A stretch of 64,000 bases of DNA from Cnuibacter physcomitrellae. Its GTDB lineage: Bacteria > Actinomycetota > Actinomycetes > Actinomycetales > Microbacteriaceae. The stretch spans positions 870,214 to 934,213 of the forward strand of contig NZ_BMHD01000001.1 in NCBI RefSeq assembly GCF_014640535.1. Direction: 5' to 3'. The position numbers and the translations under genes were made by a program. Of the stretch, positions 35,791 to 45,972 are shown one piece after another (position 1 is the stretch's first letter; each line of letters begins with the position of its first letter). The notes under the pieces are model-generated. The model searched no databases. It was not told the DNA's origin and saw nothing but the letters and a program-made list of their open reading frames with translations.

Positions 35791-37062
35791 TCACGCGTCC
35801 CGGTCCGCCTCGCCGCCGACGCGGAGGGCCGTGAGCACGTCGAGGAGCGTGGACGGCCCGCCGACGTTGCCGGGCACCACCACGTAGAGCAGGGAGCGGC
35901 CGTCGGCGACCGTGAGCCGCCACACCGAGACCCCGGCGAGCACCTGGCCGATCACCACCGCCCGGGTGGCGCCGAGTCCGAGGCGAGCGACGTCGGCCGA
36001 GGTGATCCCGCCCTTCGAGACCACGACGTCGACGTCCGGCAGCAGGTCTCGCACGCTCGTCGTGAGCGCGGTCATGACCTTCTCGCCGTGCTGGAGCGTG
36101 TTGTGCGAGGCCGAGCGGACGCGCTCGGTCGTCACGACCGCGATCCCCCGTGACTCGAGCAGGGGCCGGGCGGCCTCGGCCGCGCGGCGCCCTTCGGCGG
36201 CGGGGTCGAGGAGGGCGTCCTCCGTGTCGATGACCGAGAACGGCCCGAAGCGCTCCCCCACGAGGGCGAGCTGGGCGGTCGCTCCCGCCGTGTGCGATCC
36301 GCAGACGAGGAGCGTGCGCACTCTCTGCGGCACCAGCGGTGTCGCGAGCAGTCCGTCGCTCTCGACCCCGGCGAGCGCCGCGGCGAGCGGCGCAGCGCTG
36401 CGGACGACGATCGTGCGCCCGCTCTCCCGCGCGGACTGGAGCGCCCTCGCGATCGCCCGGATGTCGTCGTTCGTCTCCGCGTCCGGCACCACGACGGCAC
36501 CCGCCGGCGCGGTCCGCAGGAGCTCCACGAGCCTGGCCGGGTCGTCGCGGAGCTCGGCGCGCGTGAGCCCGTACGCCCGCCGTCCCGACTTCTCCGCGAC
36601 GTAGTCGACGAGCACCGCGGTCCGGAACGGGAACACCGGATCCTCGGCGAACTCGGTCTCGTCCGCGCGCATCCGCACGCCGTCGACCGCCACGTAGTGG
36701 ACGCCGTCGACCGTCGTGCGACCTCCGTCGGGGAAGGCGGGCACGAACACCACGATCGCCTCGGGTGTCAGGAACGCCTCGGTCTCGGGGAAGACGTGGC
36801 CGCGCAGGGTGGAGTCGCCCCGCAGCACGAACTGCACGCTCTGCCCGAGCGACGCCGCGGCGGCCTCGCTCTCGCGACGGATGCGCGTGACCAGCTCGAC
36901 CGCATCCGTCTCGCCGATCGCCCGGGAGTTGGTGAGCACGTAGACGCTGTCGTGCTCACCGAGCGCGTCGCGGAGCAGCTCCTCGCTGGTCGTGAGCAGC
37001 ACGGGCACGCCCGAGGCGGACTGGGTGCCGGTGGGGTCGTCGTCGAGGATGACGGTCTTCAT
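35791..37062 (-). CDS. four-carbon acid-sugar kinase (DUF1537 family)
   Basis: A 423-residue kinase of the DUF1537 family (OtnK/DtnK/LtnK relatives), which phosphorylates C4 sugar acids such as threonate or erythronate or their keto forms. The N-terminal domain begins MKTVILDDDPTGTQSASG, with the acidic DDDPTG substrate motif at 7-12. The C-terminal nucleotide-binding domain carries VSKGGITSADVARLGL. The ATG is preceded by AAGGAGAG, 6 nt away. It follows an MHS-family transporter gene and a GntR/FCD regulator gene on the same strand, as expected for a substrate-induced catabolic locus. The exact acid is not determinable. Confidence 0.88.
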   Translation of the reverse strand: MKTVILDDDPTGTQSASGVPVLLTTSEELLRDALGEHDSVYVLTNSRAIGETDAVELVTRIRRESEAAAASLGQSVQFVLRGDSTLRGHVFPETEAFLTPEAIVVFVPAFPDGGRTTVDGVHYVAVDGVRMRADETEFAEDPVFPFRTAVLVDYVAEKSGRRAYGLTRAELRDDPARLVELLRTAPAGAVVVPDAETNDDIRAIARALQSARESGRTIVVRSAAPLAAALAGVESDGLLATPLVPQRVRTLLVCGSHTAGATAQLALVGERFGPFSVIDTEDALLDPAAEGRRAAEAARPLLESRGIAVVTTERVRSASHNTLQHGEKVMTALTTSVRDLLPDVDVVVSKGGITSADVARLGLGATRAVVIGQVLAGVSVWRLTVADGRSLLYVVVPGNVGGPSTLLDVLTALRVGGEADRDA

Positions 37063-37116
37063 GGGCTCTCTCCTTGGGTGACGAGACGGCGGGTCGGGCG
37101 GCAAGGCGGGTGCGGA

Positions 37117-38439
37117 CTATCCGGGGGCGATGATCGCGTCCACCTCGGCCCGCTCCTTCTTCCCCCACGTCTCACGGGTGAGGAGCGCTGCGACGAACCC
37201 GATGACGCCCACCGCGACGAAGATCCAGGCCACACCGGTCCAGCCCATCGCGGCCGCTGCCGCGGTCGCGATGAAGGGGATGAAGCCCGAGATCGCCGCC
37301 GAGAACTGGTAGCCGAGCGACGCGCCCGAGGTGCGGGTGTGGGTCGGGAACAGCTCGCTGAAGTACGCGCCCTGCGTGCCCGCCAGCAGGTCGTGGATGA
37401 CCGTCAGCGCGATGAAGTACACGCCGATGATGAGGAACGGCACGCCTGTGTTGACCAGGAGGAACATCGGGAAGCCGAACGCGATCGTGGCGGCTGAGCC
37501 GATGAGGTACATCGTGCGACGGCCGACGCGGTCGCTGAGCGCCCCCCAGAACACGGTCGTGAAGATGCCGAGGCCGGTGGCGATGATGAGGCCGGTCAGG
37601 GCGACCTGTCGGTCGGCGAGCTCGTTCGAGGTGATGTAGCTGATCATGTACGTGACGATGACGTAGAAGCCGCCGGTCTCGGCCAGGCGCAGACCGATGA
37701 CGCGGAGGATGTTCCTCCAGTCCTCGCGGATGACCGTGAGGATCGGGTTCTTCACGACCATGCCGGTCGACTTCGTCTCGACGAACTCGGGGCTCTCCGA
37801 GACCTTCAGCCGGATGATGATGCCCGCGATGATCAGGATCGCGGAGAACAGGAACGGCAGGCGCCACGCCCACTCGCTGTCGAAGCCGGCGGTGGCGAGG
37901 AACGCGAGGTTGGCGAGGAACACTCCGAAGGGCACACCGGCCTGCGGGATGGCGGCGTACTTGCCGCGCTTGCGCCAAGGCGCGTGCTCGAACGTCATGA
38001 GGATCGCGCCGCCCCACTCGGCGCCGAACGCCAGGCCCTGGATGACGCGGATGGCGGTCAGCAGCAGCGGAGCGAGGAGACCGACCTGCGCGTAGGTCGG
38101 CAGCAGTCCGATCAGGACGGTCGAGATGCCCATGACGAACAGCGCGCCGACGAGGACGGGCTTCCGCCCGATCTTGTCACCGAGGTAGCCCCCGATGATC
38201 CCGCCGATCGGTCGCATGGCGAACCCGATGCCGAAGGTCAGGAATCCGAGCAGCACCCCGACCACCGGATCGGTGTTCGGGAAGAAGTCGGTGCCGAAGT
38301 AGAGCGCAGCGGCGGTGCCGTAGGCGAGGAAGTCGTAGTTCTCGATGGTGGTGCCGACTGCGGAGCCGAAGGCGGTCTTCAGCTTGTCGGGCGAACCCTG
38401 GGCCGCCTGCTTCGCAGTCGGCTGAGTGACGGTGGTCAT
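37117..38439 (-). CDS. MHS-family major facilitator transporter
   Basis: A 440-residue transporter with 12 predicted helices. The metabolite:H+ symporter subfamily signature includes IENYDFLAYGTAAALYF in helix 1, GDKIGRKPVLV in the 2-3 loop, and RVIQGLAFGAEWGGAI. These proteins import carboxylates, shikimate, alpha-ketoglutarate or betaine-like compounds with protons. AAAGGAGAT lies 7 nt before the ATG. The gene sits between a GntR/FCD regulator and the DUF1537 kinase, so import of a sugar acid is likely. Confidence 0.88.
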   Translation of the reverse strand: MTTVTQPTAKQAAQGSPDKLKTAFGSAVGTTIENYDFLAYGTAAALYFGTDFFPNTDPVVGVLLGFLTFGIGFAMRPIGGIIGGYLGDKIGRKPVLVGALFVMGISTVLIGLLPTYAQVGLLAPLLLTAIRVIQGLAFGAEWGGAILMTFEHAPWRKRGKYAAIPQAGVPFGVFLANLAFLATAGFDSEWAWRLPFLFSAILIIAGIIIRLKVSESPEFVETKSTGMVVKNPILTVIREDWRNILRVIGLRLAETGGFYVIVTYMISYITSNELADRQVALTGLIIATGLGIFTTVFWGALSDRVGRRTMYLIGSAATIAFGFPMFLLVNTGVPFLIIGVYFIALTVIHDLLAGTQGAYFSELFPTHTRTSGASLGYQFSAAISGFIPFIATAAAAAMGWTGVAWIFVAVGVIGFVAALLTRETWGKKERAEVDAIIAPG

Positions 38440-38469
38440 GGGGGTGTATCTCCTTTGATATGCGGCAGG

Positions 38470-38501
38470 CGGGTGACCGGGTGCGTCGAGCCGGTCACCC
38501 G
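38470..38501 (-). terminator. hairpin between regulator and transporter genes
   Basis: An 11-bp perfect stem (CGGGTGACCGG / CCGGTCACCCG) with a 10-nt loop lies 5 bases past the GntR-gene stop and about 30 bases before the transporter start. It may attenuate readthrough from the regulator gene. Confidence 0.5.
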
Positions 38502-38506
38502 GCCCG

Positions 38507-39298
38507 TCACACGTCGGGCAGCACCACGCCTCCGACTCGTCCGGTCTTGTAGAAGTCGGTGATGTGCTCGCGGACGAGGCGCACAGCCTCGTCCGCGTCC
38601 TTCCGCTCGATGGCGGCGAGGATGCTCCTGTGCTCGGCACGGACGATCGTCGCGGTCTTCCGCCAGTCGGCCAGGCGGGCGTACGCGTCGATCATCTGCT
38701 TGTGGATGGCGATGCGCAGCGAGCCCATGAGGTGGGCGGCGAGCGCATTGCCCGACGACGACGCGATACGCACGTGGTACGCGGCGTCGAGGCTGTTGAA
38801 CTGGTCCGCGGTGATGTCGGGGGCATCCATCTGATCGAGGATGGCGGCGAGCTCCCGGATGTCATCCTCGGTCGACGTCCGGGCGGCCTCCGCGACCGAC
38901 CACGTCTCGAGCGCGAGGCGCGTCTCGAGCACGTCGTGCTGGCTGAAGTGCCCGAGCGCGAGCTGCAGCTTGAGCAGGTTCACCATCCCGGGGCCGGGGG
39001 TGCCGAGGAGGACCGCTCCCCCATCCGCACCACCACCCCGTCGGATGTCGACCACGCCGAGCGCCTCGAGCACTCGCAGAGACTCGCGCAGCGACGGCCG
39101 CGAGACGCCCAGCAGCACCGCGAGATCGCGTTCGCTCGGCAGGTGGTCGCCCACCTTGAGCCGGCCGTCGAGGATGCGTTCCTCGATCTGCGCCATCACC
39201 TGCTCGTAGGTGCGCACCCGCTGGACGGGCTCCCATCCGCTCGACTCGGTCGTCATGCCTGACCCGCTTCCCCGTTCGAAGGCCGCCGATGCGGTCAT
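38507..39298 (-). CDS. GntR-family (FCD/FadR-type) transcriptional regulator
   Basis: A 263-residue regulator. The winged helix-turn-helix (about 30-95) contains the GntR signature LPSERDLAVLLGVSRPSLRESLRVLEALG, and an all-helical FCD ligand domain with conserved acidic and histidine metal-ligand positions follows. The ATG at 39298 is chosen over a later ATG because a perfect AGGAGGT site is 6 nt upstream. An operator-like GATGGTC-A-GACC element lies at its promoter, and a perfect copy precedes the COG4091-type gene, so it probably represses both and senses a pathway acid. Confidence 0.88.
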   Translation of the reverse strand: MTASAAFERGSGSGMTTESSGWEPVQRVRTYEQVMAQIEERILDGRLKVGDHLPSERDLAVLLGVSRPSLRESLRVLEALGVVDIRRGGGADGGAVLLGTPGPGMVNLLKLQLALGHFSQHDVLETRLALETWSVAEAARTSTEDDIRELAAILDQMDAPDITADQFNSLDAAYHVRIASSSGNALAAHLMGSLRIAIHKQMIDAYARLADWRKTATIVRAEHRSILAAIERKDADEAVRLVREHITDFYKTGRVGGVVLPDV

Positions 39299-39332
39299 CG
39301 GCGCACCTCCTCATGGTAGTTTCCGCGGGCAT

Positions 39333-39346
39333 GATGGTCAGACCTC
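39333..39346 (-). promoter_or_regulatory. operator half-matched to the GntR palindrome
   Basis: GATGGTC-A-GACCTC, an imperfect copy of the palindrome at 40783-40797, lies 35-48 bases upstream of the GntR start codon, near the expected -35 position. Autorepression is inferred. Confidence 0.5.
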
Positions 39347-39362
39347 CGACAGGCGGATCGGC

Positions 39363-40724
39363 TCAGGCCGTAGCTGCGAGATGCTCGGCGCGGAACTCGC
39401 TCTCGAGCTCACGGCGCACCTGCACCGCGAGCAGCGACTCGTCGGCGTCGACGTCGTCCCAGGAGATCATCTGATCCTTCGGCACGTCGCGGATGAGCTT
39501 CATGCCGTGTGCGAGGCCGAGGGGCAGGGCGTTGTGGCCGAGCGAGATGTGGGCGGGCGCGAGCTTCCCGAAGACCGTGTAGCCGCCCTCGCCGTCGAGC
39601 GTCTCACCGGCACGCAGCTCCTTCTTCGCGGTCGAGACGACGTCGCCGTGGAATCCGTGAGCGGTGCCCGTGGGCTCGCCGCGGAGGACAGCCGACGCGA
39701 TCGAGACGGGCAGCTCCAGTCCGATCATGTGGTACGGGCGGTAGAGCGAGCCGTAGCGCCCGCTGTCGTCGGTCTTCACGCCGTACTCCGCGAAGCACTG
39801 CGCCGCGTAGTCCGTCTTGGCCTCGAAGGTCACGAAGACGCCCCAGCGAAGGTCGCGGGCCACCTCCGTGCCATCCCGGTTCAGGCTGGAGATGATGTCG
39901 ACGGTGCCGCGACGAGACAGCGTCCCGCCCTTCTCGCGCTCCTTGAGCTTCTGCGAGAGCTCATCGACGTCGACGGGCGTGAAGTGCAGGCCCTCGTCCA
40001 TCGGGATCAGGCCGGTGCCGTTGGCGACGGCTGCCGCCTCGATCGCCGACTTCGTGCCGTCGAGGAACGAGTTGAACATCTTCGGGTTGTAGTCGCCCGT
40101 GGCCAGCTGCTCGGCGGTGAAGCCGTAGTAGTCCCACACCGTGTCGGGCGTGGAGTAGTGGTACTCGGGCAGGTACTTGGTCCCCTTGCCGGCCGACACC
40201 ACGTCGAAGCCCACAGTGCGGCACCAGTCGACGAGCTCCGAGATGAGCGCGGGCTGGTCGCCGTAGGCCATCGAGTAGACGACGCCGGCGGCGGCCGCGC
40301 GTCGAGCCAGGATCGGGCCCACCATGCAGTCGGCCTCGACGTTCACCATGACGATGTGCTTGCCGTTGTCGATCGCCTTCAGCGCGTGGTATGTGCCGAT
40401 GATCGGGTTGCCCGTGATCTCGAGGATGACCTCGATGCGGCCGTTCGTCAGGAGCGAGTCCGCGCTCTCCGTGACGTGCGTCCCGCCCGTGGCGAGCGCC
40501 TCGTCGAGGCTGGACGCGGCATAGCGGTCGAGGGCCCAGCCGGTGCGCTCGAGCGCCTCACGTGCCTTGGGGACGTTGATGTCGGCGACGCCCACGACGT
40601 GGATGCCGGGCTGATCGACGGCCTGGGTCAGGAACATCGATGAGAACTTCCCGGCCCCGATGACGCCGACCCGGATGGGGCCGCTCTCGGCGGTGCGCTT
40701 CTGGAGAAGCGAAAACAGGTTCAT
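39363..40724 (-). CDS. NAD(P)-dependent oxidoreductase with C-terminal SAF domain (COG4091 type)
   Basis: A 453-residue enzyme of the homoserine-dehydrogenase-like COG4091 group. The Rossmann motif GVIGAGKFS is at 20-28 after a short N-terminal extension. The middle contains VNVEADCMVGP and the GKGTKYLPEYHYSTPDTVW substrate region. A C-terminal SAF-like domain (about 375-425) shows LPLGLAHGMKLIRDVPKD and ISWDDV. The ATG follows a GAGGGAG site by about 10 nt. Neighbouring GntR, MHS transporter and DUF1537 kinase genes suggest oxidation or oxidoisomerisation of a sugar acid. The reaction is unknown to me. Confidence 0.85.
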   Translation of the reverse strand: MNLFSLLQKRTAESGPIRVGVIGAGKFSSMFLTQAVDQPGIHVVGVADINVPKAREALERTGWALDRYAASSLDEALATGGTHVTESADSLLTNGRIEVILEITGNPIIGTYHALKAIDNGKHIVMVNVEADCMVGPILARRAAAAGVVYSMAYGDQPALISELVDWCRTVGFDVVSAGKGTKYLPEYHYSTPDTVWDYYGFTAEQLATGDYNPKMFNSFLDGTKSAIEAAAVANGTGLIPMDEGLHFTPVDVDELSQKLKEREKGGTLSRRGTVDIISSLNRDGTEVARDLRWGVFVTFEAKTDYAAQCFAEYGVKTDDSGRYGSLYRPYHMIGLELPVSIASAVLRGEPTGTAHGFHGDVVSTAKKELRAGETLDGEGGYTVFGKLAPAHISLGHNALPLGLAHGMKLIRDVPKDQMISWDDVDADESLLAVQVRRELESEFRAEHLAATA

Positions 40725-40782
40725 TGCGGACTACTCCCTCGTAGATGAGCGCCGTTGCCCTCATCCGATCTGCCTTAGGACT

Positions 40783-40797
40783 GATGGTCTGACCATC
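40783..40797. promoter_or_regulatory. 15-bp palindromic operator
   Basis: GATGGTC-T-GACCATC is a perfect palindrome with 7-bp arms, about 60 bp upstream of the COG4091-type start and 121 bp upstream of the fba start. It matches the TGGTnnnACCA-like sites used by FadR-type GntR regulators and recurs, imperfectly, at 39333-39346. Confidence 0.65.
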
Positions 40798-40917
40798 TGT
40801 CGTTCACCCATCGTGCGCCGGATCGGATCGAGTGTCAAGTCCCGCCGAGGTCCGAGCCCTAGACTCGGAGTCGAACGCACAGGCCGGCGCCGTGACGCGC
40901 CCACCGAAGGAGATGAC

Positions 40918-41943
<1,026 letters not shown>

Positions 41944-41953
41944 TCGCCCGCGC

Positions 41954-42580
41954 GTGACCGACGAGCAGAGCGGCGACGGCCGGGGCGAGCAGAGCGACCC
42001 CCGGCCGAAGCCCAAGTACGGTGAGCTGGCCCCGCCCGGATGGACGTGGCAGCCGCCGCCCGACCCCTACGCCGCCCCCGAGAAGAAGCCGGCCGAGGAA
42101 GCAGAGCCCGGGCGCGGATCCGCCCCCTCGGCGGGGTGGGCGCCGCCGCGCACGCCGGGGACACCCGGGCCCGTGCCGGGAGCCGGTCCCGCCGCCGCGG
42201 AACGGCCGCGGCGCAGCGGCGACTTCGTCGCCACCATCGCCCTGCTCGTGTTCGGGCTTTTCTCGGTCATCAACAACCTGGTGACGCTGTTCGACCTCGA
42301 CGCCTTCCTGCGCCAGTTCGCCGCCCTCTACGACATCCAGGGCTACTCGCCGAACGGCGAGTTCTCCGCCGCGGGCGTCGGCGTGGGGATCTTCTGGATC
42401 GTGCTCTACCTCGCCACGGTGTGGCTCTCGGTGCTGTCGCTGCGCGCGCGACGGCTGACGTTCTGGATCCCGCTCACCGCGGGAGCGGTCGCGACGCTCT
42501 CGGCGACCGTGCTGTACCTCGTCGCGCTGCTGTCGGATCCGACCGTCCTCGACCAGTTCTCGACCGCGCCCCCGCTGTAG
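41954..42580 (+). CDS. proline-rich membrane protein (DUF6264-like)
   Basis: A 208-residue protein. A cytoplasmic Pro/Gly/Glu-rich N-terminus (about 1-85) with PKPKYGELAPPGW precedes three to four hydrophobic segments (about 90-112, 135-160 and 165-190). It resembles the DUF6264 group of Microbacteriaceae (from memory). No catalytic residues are seen. The GTG start is 10 bp after the fba stop, so co-transcription with fba is likely. It converges on ispH. Confidence 0.65.
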   Translation: MTDEQSGDGRGEQSDPRPKPKYGELAPPGWTWQPPPDPYAAPEKKPAEEAEPGRGSAPSAGWAPPRTPGTPGPVPGAGPAAAERPRRSGDFVATIALLVFGLFSVINNLVTLFDLDAFLRQFAALYDIQGYSPNGEFSAAGVGVGIFWIVLYLATVWLSVLSLRARRLTFWIPLTAGAVATLSATVLYLVALLSDPTVLDQFSTAPPL

Positions 42581-42598
42581 CCGGCGGGCCGGCCGGCG

Positions 42599-43660
42599 TC
42601 AGGCGCGCGAGCGGCCTCCGAGCGCGCGGGCGTCACGCTGGCCCGCGGTGTCCTTCCGCAGCTCCTTCGGCAGCGAGAACACGAGGTCCTCCTCCGCCGT
42701 GGTCACCGTCTCGACGTCACCGTACCCGGCGCCCGCGAGCTGATCGAGGAGCTCCTGCACGAGGACCTCCGGGACCGAGGCGCCGGAGGTGACACCGACG
42801 GTCTCGACGCCGTCGAGCCACTCCTGCTGCACCTCGTCGGCGTAGTCGACGCGGTAGGCGGCCTTCGCGCCGTACTCGAGCGCGACCTCGACCAGCCGCA
42901 CGGAGTTCGACGAGTTCGCCGAGCCGACGACGATCACGAGATCGGCGTCCTTCGCCACCTTCTTGATGGCCACCTGGCGGTTCTGCGTGGCGTAGCAGAT
43001 GTCGTCGCTCGGCGGATCCTGCAGGTTCGGGAAGCGCTCGCGCAGCAGGCGGACCGTCTCCATCGTCTCGTCGACCGAGAGCGTGGTCTGCGACAGCCAC
43101 ACCACCTTGTCGGGGTCCTTCACCTCGACGAAGGGCACGTCCTCGGGGCCGTTCACGAGCGTGATGTGCTCGGGGGCCTCGCCCGCCGTGCCCTCGACCT
43201 CCTCGTGACCCTTGTGGCCGATGAGGAGGATCTCGAAGTCGTCGCGGGCGAACCGCACCGCCTCGCGGTGCACCTTGGTGACCAGCGGGCAGGTGGCGTC
43301 GATGGCCTGGAGACCGCGATCGGCCGCGCCCTGCACGACCGCGGGCGACACCCCGTGCGCGGAGAAGACGACGTGGGACCCCTCGGGCACCTCGTCGACC
43401 TCCTCGACGAAGATCGCTCCGCGCTTCTCGAGCGTGGCGACGACGTGCTTGTTGTGGACGATCTGCTTGCGCACGTAGACGGGCGAGCCGTAGTGCTCGA
43501 GCGCCTTCTCCACGGCGACCACGGCGCGGTCGACTCCTGCACAGTAGCCGCGGGGGGCGGCGAGGAGCACACGCTTCTGACCGGCCACGGGCTTATCGTC
43601 TAGCCTGGTCCTCGTGCCCGGGATCCGCGGCACTCCGAGGCTGATCGTCGCGTTGCTCAC
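42599..43660 (-). CDS. ispH: 4-hydroxy-3-methylbut-2-enyl diphosphate reductase
   Basis: A 353-residue iron-sulfur enzyme that makes IPP and DMAPP in the last step of the MEP isoprenoid pathway. The three [4Fe-4S] cysteines are C40 ([10 protein letters not shown]), C124 (DATCPLVTK) and C222 ([11 protein letters not shown]), and the catalytic SQTTLS element is present. The GTG at 43660 is chosen over the in-frame GTG at 43588 because TAGAAT lies 6 nt upstream, typical of a leaderless transcript; the later start would leave a minimal but still functional core. It is divergent from xseA. Confidence 0.94.
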   Translation of the reverse strand: MSNATISLGVPRIPGTRTRLDDKPVAGQKRVLLAAPRGYCAGVDRAVVAVEKALEHYGSPVYVRKQIVHNKHVVATLEKRGAIFVEEVDEVPEGSHVVFSAHGVSPAVVQGAADRGLQAIDATCPLVTKVHREAVRFARDDFEILLIGHKGHEEVEGTAGEAPEHITLVNGPEDVPFVEVKDPDKVVWLSQTTLSVDETMETVRLLRERFPNLQDPPSDDICYATQNRQVAIKKVAKDADLVIVVGSANSSNSVRLVEVALEYGAKAAYRVDYADEVQQEWLDGVETVGVTSGASVPEVLVQELLDQLAGAGYGDVETVTTAEEDLVFSLPKELRKDTAGQRDARALGGRSRA

Positions 43661-43666
43661 CTCCCG

Positions 43667-43672
43667 ATTCTA
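43667..43672 (-). promoter_or_regulatory. -10 hexamer deciding the ispH start
   Basis: TAGAAT ends 6 nt before the GTG at 43660, so transcription should begin at or next to that codon. It argues against the later in-frame GTG. Confidence 0.45.
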
Positions 43673-43736
43673 TGTCGGGCTCCTGAGACGCAGGTGGGGT
43701 CCGCCCACCGCGAACACGGCCGCGAACAGGAGGACA

Positions 43737-44999
43737 GTGACCGACGCACCCGCCGGCATCGACGCACCGCCCACGCTCGAGAACCCCTGGCCGGTCGCCG
43801 GGTTCGCCGAGAAGATCCGCGGCTACATCGACCGCTTGGGCACCGCCTGGGTGGAGGGCGAGATCACCCAGTGGGGCGTCTCCGGCGGCAACGTCTACGG
43901 CAAGCTCCGCGACCTGACCGCGGATGCGACGATCGGCTTCACCATCTGGTCCTCCGTCCGCGCCCGCATCCCGGCCGACCTCAAGCAGGGCGATCGCGTG
44001 CTGATGCTCGTGAAGCCCAACTACTGGGTCAAGGGCGGGTCGCTCACGATGCAGGCGTACGACGTCCGGCACGTCGGGATCGGCGACCTCCTCGAGCGCC
44101 TCGAGCAGCTCAAGCGCACGCTCGCCGCGGAGGGCCTGTTCGCCCCGGAGCGGAAGCGCCCGCTGCCCTTCCTGCCCGGTTGTGTGGGCCTCATCACCGG
44201 CAAGGACAGCGACGCGGAGAAGGACGTGCTGCGCAACGCGCAGCTGCGCTGGCCGTCGGTGCACTTCCGCGTGGTGCACGCCGCCGTGCAGGGTGATCGC
44301 ACCGCTCGCGAGGTGAGCCGGGCGATCGCGCAGCTCGACGCCGACCCGGAGGTCGACGTGATCATCGTGGCCCGTGGTGGCGGCGACTTCCAGAACCTGC
44401 TGGGCTTCAGCGACGAGGCGGTCCTGCGCGCTGCGGCCGCCGCGACCACTCCCCTCGTCAGCGCCATCGGCCACGAGGCCGACAGCCCGCTGCTCGACCT
44501 CGTGGCCGACCTGCGGGCCTCCACCCCGACCGATGCGGCCAAGCGGGTGATCCCCGACGTGGCCGAGGAGCTGAGCCGGGTCGACCAGGCACGCTCTCGC
44601 ATCCGGATGCGGGTGGGCCACCAGGTGCAGGTCGAGGTCGACCGGATCGGGCAGCTGAGGTCCAGGCCGTCGCTGGCCACGCCGGCGTGGATCATCGACT
44701 CCCGGTCCGAGGAGCTGACCCGCTTCGTCGCCCGTGGCGTCGAGCTCGTCGAGAGGGCGATCGAGCACGAGGCGCGCACCGTGCGCGAGCTCGCCGCGCA
44801 CGTCCGCGCCCTCTCCCCCCAGCGCACGCTCGATCGCGGGTACGCGATCGCCCAGTCGTCGACGGGCGCCGTCATCCGCGCCGCCTCCGACGCCCCCGCC
44901 GGAGAGACCCTGACCATCACCCTCGCGGAGGGTGTCATCGGGGCCGCATCGCGGGGATCCCAAGCGGATCACGTCCGCTCCGAGCATCCCCCGCTCTGA
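43737..44999 (+). CDS. xseA: exodeoxyribonuclease VII large subunit
   Basis: A 420-residue nuclease subunit. An OB-fold DNA-binding domain at the N-terminus (about 15-110: [22 protein letters not shown]) is followed by the catalytic domain with [30 protein letters not shown] and [13 protein letters not shown]. The enzyme degrades single-stranded DNA in repair. The start is GTG at 43737, with an AGGAGG site close upstream. It lies 34 bp before xseB, and ispH is divergent. Confidence 0.94.
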   Translation: MTDAPAGIDAPPTLENPWPVAGFAEKIRGYIDRLGTAWVEGEITQWGVSGGNVYGKLRDLTADATIGFTIWSSVRARIPADLKQGDRVLMLVKPNYWVKGGSLTMQAYDVRHVGIGDLLERLEQLKRTLAAEGLFAPERKRPLPFLPGCVGLITGKDSDAEKDVLRNAQLRWPSVHFRVVHAAVQGDRTAREVSRAIAQLDADPEVDVIIVARGGGDFQNLLGFSDEAVLRAAAAATTPLVSAIGHEADSPLLDLVADLRASTPTDAAKRVIPDVAEELSRVDQARSRIRMRVGHQVQVEVDRIGQLRSRPSLATPAWIIDSRSEELTRFVARGVELVERAIEHEARTVRELAAHVRALSPQRTLDRGYAIAQSSTGAVIRAASDAPAGETLTITLAEGVIGAASRGSQADHVRSEHPPL

Positions 45000-45034
45000 G
45001 CGTCGTCCAGGCCAGAACGGATAGAATCCCCACC

Positions 45035-45253
45035 ATGCCCGAATCGCCCACGGCCGACGTCTCCGAGCTCAGCTACGAGCAGGCTCGCGACGAGCTGATC
45101 CGTGTCGTGGGCGAGCTCGAGCAGGGCTCGGCCACCCTCGAGCAGTCGCTCTCCCTCTGGGAGCGGGGCGAGGCCCTCGCCTCCCGCTGCGAGCAGTGGC
45201 TGCTCGGCGCGCGCGAGCGGCTCGACGCCGCCCGCCGGGGAACCGAGGCCTGA
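45035..45253 (+). CDS. xseB: exodeoxyribonuclease VII small subunit
   Basis: A 72-residue helical subunit that binds the XseA coiled coil. The family motif [20 protein letters not shown] is split across the first helix, followed by [11 protein letters not shown]. The ATG is only 7 nt after a TAGAAT hexamer, so it may also be transcribed alone as a leaderless mRNA. The next gene starts 2 bp after its stop. Confidence 0.93.
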   Translation: MPESPTADVSELSYEQARDELIRVVGELEQGSATLEQSLSLWERGEALASRCEQWLLGARERLDAARRGTEA

Positions 45254-45255
45254 CC

Positions 45256-45918
45256 GTGGCGAACGCGTCGAAGCCGATCGTCGCGGAGCTCGGCCGTCCC
45301 GAGACCCCCGAGGAGACCGCCGCTCGCCAGGCCGAGCAGTCCCGCCTCTACCGTCAGCGCAAGACGCTGAACAACCTGGTGCTCTCGCTCCTGGTCACGG
45401 TAGGGCTGGTGGTCGTGATCGTCCTCGCGGTCCCCCGCCCGGCGACCGTGGAACGCGACCCGGTCGACTACGCGCAGGTGGCGCAGTCCGTGCAGTCCTC
45501 GATGCCCGTGCCGCTGGCCGTGCCGACTCTGCCCGAGGGGTGGACCTCCAACGCCGCCGAGCTCCGCGGCGGCGGGGCCGACGGAGTGGCCTCCTGGTAC
45601 GTCGGGCTCCTCACCCCCGGCGACTCGCCGCAGTACGTCGGACTCACCCAGGCGCTCGACTCCAACCCCACGTGGCTGGCCCAGCAGCTGGGCGACAGCG
45701 TCGCCGCCGGGACGGTCGACCTCGGCGGCGTGACCTGGACCGTGTTCGACAATCGCGGCAGGTCTGGCGACTTCGGCAACAACCAGTACGCCCTCGAAGC
45801 CGAGTCGGGCAGGTCGACGTACATCGTCGCGGGCACGGCGACGCCCGAGGAGGTCCAGCAGGTGGCCTCCTCGATCGCGTCCGACGTCCTCGCCCAGCCC
45901 GACGCATCCGGCGACTAG
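45256..45918 (+). CDS. single-pass membrane protein (DUF4245-like)
   Basis: A 220-residue protein with a cytoplasmic basic N-terminus, one helix (about 39-60) and an extracytoplasmic domain containing LPEGWTSNAAELRGG, SWYVGLLTP and a TWTVFDN stretch. It matches the actinobacterial DUF4245 family usually placed after xseB; no function is established. The GTG is 2 bp past the xseB stop and translation is probably coupled. Confidence 0.8.
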   Translation: MANASKPIVAELGRPETPEETAARQAEQSRLYRQRKTLNNLVLSLLVTVGLVVVIVLAVPRPATVERDPVDYAQVAQSVQSSMPVPLAVPTLPEGWTSNAAELRGGGADGVASWYVGLLTPGDSPQYVGLTQALDSNPTWLAQQLGDSVAAGTVDLGGVTWTVFDNRGRSGDFGNNQYALEAESGRSTYIVAGTATPEEVQQVASSIASDVLAQPDASGD

Positions 45919-45972
45919 CCGATCACCCATCCGCCGAGACGACATGACCCGACCGCGGGTCCAGGAGACGAC

